In this document: piece after piece, positions 1 through 5,354 of the stretch
How the letters are laid out: the number at the start of each line of letters is the position of its first letter
How positions within the stretch are numbered: position 1 is the stretch's first letter
From: Treponema sp.
GTDB taxonomy: Bacteria; Spirochaetota; Spirochaetia; Treponematales; Treponemataceae
DNA: 20,068 bases
NCBI GenBank assembly: GCA_016297415.1
Contig: JAEDGQ010000029.1
Location: forward strand, 1 to 20,068
Direction of reading: 5' to 3'
Program-made: the position numbers and the translations under genes
The notes under the pieces: model-generated
Database searches by the model: none
Told to the model about the DNA's origin: nothing
Seen by the model: only the letters and a program-made list of their open reading frames with translations

Positions 1-82
1 AACTGAGGCTTTAATGTTTTAAAGAGGACCTGCTTTCACGCGTGAAACGCGGGGAAGGTCGTGCGCAAAGTGCGCACGGTAT
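1..82. repeat. Direct repeat copy A, hairpin-rich intergenic segment
   Basis: This segment recurs at 176-257 (offset 175) with about six mismatches over 78 bases. It starts with the right arm of a terminator-like hairpin whose full version is at 161-186. It contains a perfect 14-base palindrome at 34-47 and a perfect 8-bp stem at 60-67/71-78 with a 3-base loop. A further 10-bp stem follows at 99-108/113-122. No coding sequence is evident. It is probably part of a multi-copy intergenic repeat, although only the duplication itself is seen here. Confidence 0.75.
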
Positions 83-160
83 AATATTCCTTACCTTCAA
101 ACAACTGCACGAGCAGTTGTTTAAGTAGGTAGCTGCCAGTTTTTTTTTGTTTAAAATAAA

Positions 161-186
161 AAGCCTCGGTTCAGAAACTGAGGCTT
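161..186. terminator. Terminator-like hairpin between the two repeat copies
   Basis: A 10-bp stem (161-170 with 177-186, one G-T wobble) closes a 6-base loop. On the minus strand it is followed by a T-rich tract, and on the plus strand by a weaker one. It could stop transcription from either side, but no adjacent gene is visible to assign it to. Confidence 0.45.
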
Positions 187-257
187 TAATGTTTTAACGA
201 AGACCTGCTTTCACCCGTGAAACGCGGGGAGCGTCGTGCGCAAGGTGCGCACGAAAT
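176..257. repeat. Direct repeat copy B, hairpin-rich intergenic segment
   Basis: This is the second copy of the segment at 1-82. The near-palindrome (209-222) and the 8-bp stem with 3-base loop (235-242/246-253) are retained. Similarity fades after about 275. The stretch from 258 to 520 holds no convincing gene. An open frame across 217-528 has no recognisable protein features and runs through the palindromes. Confidence 0.75.
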
Positions 258-390
258 TGGCTTCCTTACCATCAGGGAACTGTTTAAGGTGAATGAAGGT
301 CCGGTTTTTGTTTGTTTTGATTTTATCATTCTGAGGCGGAAAATGGTGCTTAGCTCGGATGGGAGGGGCGGTAGTCGACCGCAGCGTCTC

Positions 391-410
391 GGGTTGAGCC
401 TGTCGAAACC
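391..410 (-). repeat. Fragment related to the MITE-like palindromic repeat
   Basis: Read on the minus strand, this 20-base word closely matches the core of the palindromic element present in full at 17011-17152 and at 3105-3226 (near 17105-17123 and 3178-3196). It is a fragment only, with no terminal inverted repeat visible around it. Confidence 0.5.
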
Positions 411-520
411 AGCGAGGACGATGAGCGTTTGCTACTGTGCTATTATAATTAGAGGAAAAAGAAAAATGGTTTATCTTCACTTGAATGAAAGAAGAATTAT
501 ATTTAATGGAGCAGAACCGG

Positions 521-976
521 ATGTTTAAGAAACATCTGGCAGAATAACAGAAAGAGATTCTATTCCTAAAAAAAGCGGCGGCATTCTTTGTAAAGGAAAT
601 CGATTAGAGCTTCATATGGGTTCATTGACAGCAATAATGAGTATTTCGGTCTCAGATGGTTATTGAGAAGGATGTTCATTCATCCAAATGGTTATTATAA
701 CTACAAGAAAATCGATAGGATGGATACATAAAGGAACTTGCATCGAAACTTGAGTAAGCAGGCAGAAAATTTCACGACCTGGGCGGCACAAGAGGTTACA
801 GACAGTTATGTAATCAGCTGAAAAATGAAGGTCTTACAATGAGTTATCCCACATGTCATAAATATCTTAATAAACTTCTTGGATTGAAATCAATTCTGAG
901 GAAAAGAAAACCGGTTTATGAACATGGCGATTATCATAAGGTATTGGAAAATATCCTGAATCAGAACACCTTATGA
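521..976 (+). pseudogene. Decayed IS3-family transposase (orfA tail plus orfB N-terminal part)
   Basis: Three reading-frame pieces together resemble an IS3-type transposase. At 548-607 the frame reads QKEILFLKKAAAFFVKEID and then stops, the typical end of an IS3 orfA coiled coil. In a second frame, 606-731, there is an orfB start-like segment (RWLLRRMFIHPNGYYNYKK). In a third frame, 731-976, comes the HTH_21-type segment (GTRGYRQLCNQLKNEGL, then LGLKSILRKRKPVY). Stops occur at 545-547, 755-757 and 974-976, and a frameshift lies near 729. The DDE catalytic core is missing entirely, so the element is truncated and cannot encode an active transposase. Terminal inverted repeats were not found. 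The family call rests on the motif pattern and is fairly secure at family level only. Confidence 0.75.
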
Positions 977-1098
977 AGTTTGCTTTGCAGCATAATAATC
1001 GGGTGCAGGTGTTACAATTTTGGTTGACCAAAACAGGTGGACGCCTGCGGCGAGGCTCCTGTTGCTACCGCCGGTTAATGACAAAGTTTTCATTTTAT

Positions 1099-1126
1099 TT
1101 GATAAAAACAAATTATATGTTATAAT
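1099..1126 (+). promoter_or_regulatory. Sigma70-type promoter
   Basis: TTGATA at 1099-1104 and a perfect TATAAT at 1121-1126 are separated by 16 bases. Transcription would begin near 1133, ahead of the short AATC-repeat ORF and the terminator-like hairpin at 1239-1290. Confidence 0.6.
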
Positions 1127-1158
1127 ATTCAGAAAATATAGAAAAAGAGAGTTTTTTC

Positions 1159-1209
<51 letters not shown>

Positions 1210-1238
1210 AAATAATTGTATCTTTTTTAAAATAAAGC

Positions 1239-1290
1239 AAAAGACGTTGTAAGTTTGTTTAAAATGCAAATTTATGGCGTCTTTTTTATT
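1239..1290 (+). terminator. Intrinsic-terminator-like hairpin upstream of the lipoprotein gene
   Basis: An outer 8-bp stem (1239-1246 with 1278-1285) encloses an inner stem (1251-1257 with 1267-1273, one wobble). The right arm runs into a T-rich tract. It ends the unit starting at the 1099 promoter and could act as an attenuator for the gene at 1383. Confidence 0.6.
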
Positions 1291-1295
1291 TTGTC

Positions 1296-1318
1296 ATTCT
1301 CGTGCCTGATACGGGAAT
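1296..1318. repeat. Small inverted repeat in the lipoprotein 5' region
   Basis: An 8-bp stem (1296-1303 with 1311-1318, one G-T pair) surrounds a 7-base loop. A further perfect 6-bp stem with a 3-base loop lies at 1339-1344/1348-1353. A weak -35-like TTTACA (1331-1336) is near, but no good -10 is seen. The function is unknown. Confidence 0.4.
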
Positions 1319-1382
1319 CTTTTTATTTGGTTTACAAAGTTTGCGGTGCAAACAAACAATAAAATAAAAAAAGGAAAAGAAA

Positions 1383-2924
1383 ATGAAAAAACAAATTGGT
1401 TTATTTACAGCAATTTTGTTTGCAGTAAGTACATTAATGGTTAGTTGTTCGCAAGAAGGTCACGAACACACATTTGCGTCAGAATGGACAAGTGATGAAA
1501 CAAACCACTGGTATGCCGCAACTTGCGAACACACAACAGAAGTAAGTGGAAAAGCAGAACACAACTTTGGCGACTATGTTTCAAATAATGATGCCACAAC
1601 AGAAGCAGATGGAACAAAAACAAGAAAATGTAGCGTTTGTGGATGTGAAGACACAGTAACAGATGAAGGCAGTAAAATCCATGTGCACACATTTGCGTTA
1701 GAATGGACAAGTGGCTCAACATACCACTGGCATGCCGCAACTTGTGGACACACAACAGAAGTAAGTGGAAAAGCAGAACACAACTTTGGCGACTATGTTT
1801 CAAATAATGATGCCACAACAGAAGCAGATGGAACAAAAACAAGAAAATGTAGCGTTTGTGGATGTGAAGACACAGTAACAGATGAAGGCAGTAAAATCCA
1901 TGTGCACACATTTGCGTTAGAATGGACAAGTGGCTCAACATACCACTGGCATGCCGCAACTTGTGGACACACAACAGAAGTAAGTGGAAAAGCAGAACAC
2001 AACTTTGGCGACTATGTTTCAAATAATGATGCTACAACAGAGGCAGACGGAACTAAAACAAGAGAATGTAGTGTTTGTGGATATAAAGATACAGTGACCG
2101 ATGAAGGAAGTATGATTGTTGTACCAGAAGGCTTTGTATTTGTAAAAGGCACAACAATAAATGGAAATGAAACTTGGACACCATCATCAGAAGTATTTGT
2201 AAGTGGTAGAAAGTTAACAATACCAAATTTACTTGTAAGTGACCATGAAGTAACAAGAGGTGAATACAAAGCAGTTATGGAAAGTGACCCAAGTACAGCA
2301 AATGCATATGATAAGAATGGAAACAAATTAACAGGGGAGGATGTATTAAATACCCCTGTAAATTATGTAAACTGGTATGATGCACTTGTGTATTGTAATA
2401 AACTTTCCATAAAAGAAAAACTTACACCATGTTACAGTATAAATGATTCAACAGATCCAGATTCTTGGGGAACAGTTCCAACATCAAGTAATAGTACATG
2501 GAATGCTGCAACATGTAATTTTGAAGCAGATGGATACCGCTTACCTACAGAAGCAGAATGGGAATGGTTAGCACGAGGAGGCGAAAACTGCACTTATGCA
2601 GGAAGCAATACTGTAGGTGATGTAGCCTGGTATACAGAAAATACAAATGATACAGGAACAAGAGAAGTAAAAACAAAAGCACCAAATGGATATGGACTTT
2701 ATGATATGAGTGGAAATGTGTTTGAATTGTGTTGGGACTGGTATGATGGCATAAGTTCTAGCAGTGCAGCAGACGGTGCTGCGTCGGGCATTAACCGCGT
2801 CAACCGCGGTGGCTCTTGGTTTAGCGGCGACGACTGCTGTCAAGTTGCTGGCCGTAAAGACGGCAGTCCGTACCACCGCGACTTCCTTTGTGGTTTCCGT
2901 GTTGTGCGTTCCAGTTCTAATTAA
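1383..2924 (+). CDS. Repeat-containing lipoprotein with FGE/C-type-lectin domain, candidate DGR target
   Basis: This is a 513-residue predicted surface or periplasmic lipoprotein. Residues 1-22 form a signal peptide ending in a relaxed spirochaetal lipobox (LMVSC, Cys22). Residues 27-245 are three 73-residue tandem repeats, each with His/Cys clusters (HWHAATCGH, CSVCGC) that might bind metal. Residues from about 246 to the end form an FGE-sulfatase-type C-type-lectin fold: YRLPTEAEWEWLARGG, GYGLYDMSGNVFELCWDWY, NRGGSW and GFRVV near the end. Known Treponema homologues such as TvpA use this fold for ligand binding, and the 3' end is diversified by a retroelement. Here the last ~50 codons are abruptly GC-rich and the codons between GGSW and GFR are almost all NNY, as expected of a variable region. 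The start is supported by AAGGAAAAG just upstream. The family and lipoprotein calls are strong. The ligand is unknown. Confidence 0.88.
   Translation: MKKQIGLFTAILFAVSTLMVSCSQEGHEHTFASEWTSDETNHWYAATCEHTTEVSGKAEHNFGDYVSNNDATTEADGTKTRKCSVCGCEDTVTDEGSKIHVHTFALEWTSGSTYHWHAATCGHTTEVSGKAEHNFGDYVSNNDATTEADGTKTRKCSVCGCEDTVTDEGSKIHVHTFALEWTSGSTYHWHAATCGHTTEVSGKAEHNFGDYVSNNDATTEADGTKTRECSVCGYKDTVTDEGSMIVVPEGFVFVKGTTINGNETWTPSSEVFVSGRKLTIPNLLVSDHEVTRGEYKAVMESDPSTANAYDKNGNKLTGEDVLNTPVNYVNWYDALVYCNKLSIKEKLTPCYSINDSTDPDSWGTVPTSSNSTWNAATCNFEADGYRLPTEAEWEWLARGGENCTYAGSNTVGDVAWYTENTNDTGTREVKTKAPNGYGLYDMSGNVFELCWDWYDGISSSSAADGAASGINRVNRGGSWFSGDDCCQVAGRKDGSPYHRDFLCGFRVVRSSSN
1461..2117 (+). repeat. Three tandem 219-bp repeats inside the lipoprotein gene
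   Basis: Units at 1461-1679, 1680-1898 and 1899-2117 each encode 73 residues. The second half of unit 1, all of unit 2 and most of unit 3 are nearly identical at DNA level, while the start of unit 1 and the end of unit 3 have drifted. This gradient suggests recent homogenisation or expansion by recombination of the central part. Confidence 0.93.
2775..2912 (+). other. Candidate DGR variable region (VR)
   Basis: This is the GC-rich 3' end of the lipoprotein gene, out of keeping with the AT-rich DNA before it. Between the conserved tgg codon of GGSW (2817) and the ggt of GFR (2892), codons at the expected lectin-fold variable sites read ttt, agc, ggc, gac, gac, tgc, ggc, gac, ggc, agt, tac, cac, gac, ttc. 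All end in a pyrimidine, as expected if a template rich in AAY codons had been copied with randomised adenines. Framework codons stay conserved. No exact template is in the window. Confidence 0.7.
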
Positions 2925-2933
2925 AATTTAAAA

Positions 2934-3016
2934 AGCCCTACGGGCTAAGAACCAAAATTGCGTAATCGCCGGTCCGCCTAAAGCGGACCATAAAGGCGAT
3001 GGAGCATTTTGGTTCT
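2934..3016. other. Nested stem-loops downstream of the variable region
   Basis: A 5-bp stem with 3-base loop (2934-2938/2942-2946) is followed by a composite structure. This has an outer 11-bp stem 2948-2958/3006-3016, a middle 6-bp stem 2965-2970/2995-3000 and an inner 7-bp stem 2971-2977/2983-2989 with a 5-base loop. All three are perfect. No T-tract follows, so an ordinary intrinsic terminator is unlikely. Hairpins just after the variable region are known to matter for DGR homing in the Bordetella phage system. Confidence 0.8.
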
Positions 3017-3029
3017 AAAATATTGGATT

Positions 3030-3050
3030 TAATTTACATTATGTAAATTA
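3030..3050. repeat. AT-rich palindrome
   Basis: A perfect 9-bp stem (3030-3038 with 3042-3050) has a 3-base loop. It could be a regulator site or part of the retroelement remnant. Nothing in the sequence decides between these. Confidence 0.5.
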
Positions 3051-3082
3051 ATTTAAAAAGGGAAAAGTTATAAAGTGGATAT

Positions 3083-3103
3083 GCTACGTCGGGCAATAAC
3101 CGT
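3083..3103 (+). pseudogene. Left fragment of a DGR-like template/variable repeat
   Basis: These 21 bases match the start of the variable region at 2778-2798 with three differences. At two of the three, this copy has A where the gene has G or T, the direction expected of a template. The frame continues as S-G-Y-A-T-S-G-N-N-R and is then interrupted by the MITE-like element that begins at 3105. Confidence 0.5.
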
Positions 3104-3104
3104 A

Positions 3105-3226
3105 GGGGCTCTCCAATAAGTATTGACTGTAGCGGTCATTGAACCACCTGTCGAAATGACCATTGCACTAAATATGGTGGTTTCCACAAGCTCAACCACC
3201 GCAAGCTGAACTTTTTGGACATCCCC
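3105..3226. mobile_element. MITE-like palindromic repeat, copy 1 (122 bp)
   Basis: This nearly matches the element at 17011-17152 from end to end but lacks about 20 internal bases. Both ends carry a GGGG/CCCC-type terminal inverted repeat, slightly degenerate here (ggggctctcc on the left, ggacatcccc on the right). It encodes no protein. It sits between two fragments that both resemble the 3' end of FGE-type DGR target genes. Mobility by a transposase in trans is inferred from the inverted ends and scattered copies. Confidence 0.65.
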
Positions 3227-3250
3227 ATCGAGTTTGTTTCACAACTTGCA

Positions 3251-3328
3251 GTCAATCGGGGTGGTAGTTGGAACAACAATTTGGACAACTGTGCTGTTTC
3301 TTACCGTAACAACAACCCGAACAATGAA
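3251..3328 (+). pseudogene. Right fragment of a DGR-like template repeat (AAY-rich FGE C-terminus)
   Basis: The frame encodes V-N-R-G-G-S-W-N-N-N-L-D-N-C-A-V-S-Y-R and then N-N-N-P-N-N-E. The asparagine codons (AAC/AAT at 3272-3280, 3287-3289, 3308-3316 and 3320-3325) fall where the intact gene has variable residues. This is the typical look of an unmutated template repeat. It lacks the GFR end and an upstream coding body. Framework bases differ from the 1383-2924 gene at non-A sites, so it is not the direct template of that copy. Confidence 0.6.
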
Positions 3329-3405
3329 TTTGAAAATTATTTTATATCTGAAACAAAATACATATAATTTATAATTAGATGTAAAGAAAAATGGTTTAGC
3401 TTGAT

Positions 3406-3723
3406 TTAATCTGTGTCGTGATCGAAGACATATCTTTTATGGATGTTTCCGTTGAATTCATCTCTTACATGAGGTGTTAATTGAATCAGCTGGCATTTTT
3501 CGGGTAAGCGGGAACCAAAATCTCTGGCAAAAAAAGAACAGATGATTCTTTCTGAGTATAAAAGTGAAAGAGTTAACTGTTCAGGCTTTTTATAGACAGC
3601 ACTGTTCTTTAATGTGTGTAAATAATGATACGGACCGTAAATTTGTGATTCCTGATCCCGCAGATGTTCAAATAAGGAAAAAAGTTCAGCGCCATGAAGA
3701 AGTCCGTAAACTGAGTTTTCCAT
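3406..3723 (-). CDS. Orphan ORF, possibly a truncated gene
   Basis: A 105-residue open frame runs from an ATG at 3723 (a TTG two codons upstream is possible) to a stop at 3406. Composition and third-position AT bias look like real coding sequence. The protein is soluble, with no signal peptide or membrane segment, and contains aromatic-rich stretches (YGPYHYLHTL, IICSFFARDFG). I do not recognise the family. There is no Shine-Dalgarno, and the upstream DNA is a hairpin chain, so it may be the 3' remnant of a longer gene cut off at about 3730. Confidence 0.4.
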   Translation of the reverse strand: MENSVYGLLHGAELFSLFEHLRDQESQIYGPYHYLHTLKNSAVYKKPEQLTLSLLYSERIICSFFARDFGSRLPEKCQLIQLTPHVRDEFNGNIHKRYVFDHDTD

Positions 3724-3740
3724 GGGCAAGGGATTGGAGC

Positions 3741-3818
3741 AGCGCCGAAGGCGTTACGAAGTAATGGAGCGCTTTTGCGCGGAACTGCGTAAAGCCCGGT
3801 TTTTTGCTTTGCAAAAAA
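3741..3818. repeat. Chain of mini-hairpins
   Basis: Successive small perfect dyads follow one another. A 4-bp stem with loop GAA lies at 3743-3753, and TTAC/GTAA with loop GAA at 3754-3764. GCGC/GCGC with a T4 loop is at 3769-3780, and an 8-bp T6GC/GCA6 stem with loop TTT at 3800-3818. The style resembles the segment at 1-257. No gene lies between 3724 and 3952. Confidence 0.55.
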
Positions 3819-3917
3819 TGACCCTTTATTTTTATTTTTTTTAGTATGACTTAATCTGTGCTTTATTACAATATTGAGCAGAAAAAATCAATTTTTATAT
3901 ATAATTTTTTTTTGTTT

Positions 3918-3946
3918 TTGCGTCATCAATAAAGATGATGTATAAT
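3918..3946 (+). promoter_or_regulatory. Promoter of the FHA-phosphatase-kinase operon
   Basis: TTGCGT at 3918-3923 and a perfect TATAAT at 3941-3946 are separated by 17 bases. The -10 box ends 6 bases before the ATG at 3953, so the transcript would start at or next to the start codon. Confidence 0.65.
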
Positions 3947-3952
3947 TTAACT

Positions 3953-4297
3953 ATGCAGGATACAACAATTGTTACAACCTCCCCGGTAGGTCAGCACCTT
4001 GAAAAAATTGCTGATGGGGCTCAGGTTTCTTATCTTATGTTTAACAAAAAAAAGATCAATCTGGTTGCGAAAATGAGTATTGGTCGTTCACCAGACTGTA
4101 ATATCGTAGTTGATAATAAGCTTGCAAGCCGTGTTCATGCTTCGATTCAAAAAATCAGGGATGTTTACTTTATCAAAGACGAAAATTCAACAAATGGAAC
4201 TTTCATCAATGGAAGGCGCATTCCCAACGACAAGTACGTAAAACTCAATCCAGGTGATAAAATTACTATCGGATCTGTAAATCTTGTCCTGTCATAG
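3953..4297 (+). CDS. FHA-domain protein
   Basis: This 114-residue cytoplasmic protein is mostly a single forkhead-associated domain, which binds phosphothreonine peptides. Core motifs are visible: IGR (Gly44-Arg45), S-R-V-H (Ser59, His62) and N-S-T-N-G-T (Asn81-Gly82), ending in a beta strand (ITIGSVNLVLS). An ATG at 3935 is also in frame, but the -10 box overlaps codons 3-4 of that longer version, so 3953 is preferred and would be leaderless. The phosphatase and Ser/Thr kinase follow directly. The likely role is reading or scaffolding phosphorylation by that kinase. The family is sure, the partner is inferred. Confidence 0.88.
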   Translation: MQDTTIVTTSPVGQHLEKIADGAQVSYLMFNKKKINLVAKMSIGRSPDCNIVVDNKLASRVHASIQKIRDVYFIKDENSTNGTFINGRRIPNDKYVKLNPGDKITIGSVNLVLS

Positions 4298-4305
4298 GAT
4301 TAGCA

Positions 4306-5343
4306 TTGAGTCTTTTTTCTAATCTTCTTAATATCTATAATTCTCAGTCTCTACCTGGTCATCAGGAGCTTTTGACCATGCTGGATAAAAATTTAACTCT
4401 TCTTGAAAATGAGGTGACTTTTTATAGAAAGGCTGAAAAAGGCGGGGAAAAACTTGCCGGTGGTCTTCTGGATTTTTGTAAAGGTGACGACAAACCTGTT
4501 ATTGTTGTGCCTGATTTGCACGCCAGAGGATATTTTTTGCTTCATCTGCTGAAAAAAGAAATCGATATTAAAGATGAAAATTCCTGCGTCGTAAAAATGA
4601 GCATTATTGAAGCTCTTGAAAAGAAACTTCTTTATATTGTTTGCGTAGGCGATTTATTTCATTCTGAGCTGCGTTGTTACGGAAGATGGAAAAAAGCTCT
4701 GGAAAATTTTAGAAACGGAGATATTCTTTCTCTGGAAATGAAAAGTGAAATGCTGGAAAATATTAATCTGTTACAGATGATTCTTCTCTTAAAAGAAAAA
4801 TGCACAGAGAATTTTCACTTTTTGAAAGGCAATCACGAAAATATTTTGAATGAAGAAGGAAAAGGTAATCATCCTTTCTATAAAATGGCAATGGAAGGCG
4901 AAATGGTATATCAATTTCTTTCGACTGTATATGATGATGCCCTGATTTATGTGTTAAGCTTGTGGGAGCATGCACTTCCTTTATGTGCGGTTTTTAAGAA
5001 TCTTGTTGTAAGTCATGCAGAACCTGCTTTTTCTGTAAATAAATCAAAGATTATAAATTACAGAACCAATCCTGATGTTGTGCTGGCTTTGACCTGGACC
5101 GGGAATGATATGGCTCAAACTGGTTCCGTTTCTAAGTCTGTAAAAAGCCTTATCTCTAAAAATAGAAAAAATGTTGTCTGGATTGGGGGGCATCGTCCTG
5201 TAAGCGGACAGTATTCTTTACGACAGAAAGGAAAATTTGTTCAGATTCATAATCCTGATAAAGAAAATATTGCCCTTGTTTATCCTGATACTAAGTTTGA
5301 TCCGGAAAATAATATTATTTGCGTAAATACAAGTGCAGGTTAG
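4306..5343 (+). CDS. Calcineurin-like (PPP-type) metallophosphatase
   Basis: This 345-residue protein carries the metallophosphoesterase motifs in order: PDLHARG (Asp70, His72), VGDLFHS (Asp116), KGNHENI (Asn176-His177-Glu178), VVSHAEP (His237) and GGHRP (His296). These residues bind two metals and resemble the PPP protein-phosphatase set, although the second motif lacks the usual DRG. The start is TTG at 4306, 8 bases after the FHA stop, with AGGA overlapping that stop, which suggests translational coupling. The kinase gene follows after 11 bases. The likely role is dephosphorylating targets of the neighbouring kinase. A nucleotide or other phosphoester substrate cannot be excluded. No signal peptide is seen. 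Confidence 0.82.
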   Translation: MSLFSNLLNIYNSQSLPGHQELLTMLDKNLTLLENEVTFYRKAEKGGEKLAGGLLDFCKGDDKPVIVVPDLHARGYFLLHLLKKEIDIKDENSCVVKMSIIEALEKKLLYIVCVGDLFHSELRCYGRWKKALENFRNGDILSLEMKSEMLENINLLQMILLLKEKCTENFHFLKGNHENILNEEGKGNHPFYKMAMEGEMVYQFLSTVYDDALIYVLSLWEHALPLCAVFKNLVVSHAEPAFSVNKSKIINYRTNPDVVLALTWTGNDMAQTGSVSKSVKSLISKNRKNVVWIGGHRPVSGQYSLRQKGKFVQIHNPDKENIALVYPDTKFDPENNIICVNTSAG

Positions 5344-5354
5344 AGGAGAATTGT

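Noticed and set aside
217..528. 103-residue plus-strand open frame near the window start
   Set aside because: It runs through palindromic repeat DNA, has no Shine-Dalgarno or recognisable domain, and overlaps the MITE fragment.
1441..2326. Several open frames on the minus strand across the lipoprotein repeats
   Set aside because: They repeat with the 219-bp period and are Leu/His/Cys-rich antisense shadows of the plus-strand coding repeats, with no start signals.
3564..3764. 66-residue plus-strand open frame
   Set aside because: It is antisense to the cleaner minus-strand frame and runs into the hairpin chain.
2925..3930. DGR reverse transcriptase or accessory gene near the variable region
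   Set aside because: No frame on either strand has reverse-transcriptase motifs or the size of a DGR accessory protein. Only short remnants are present.
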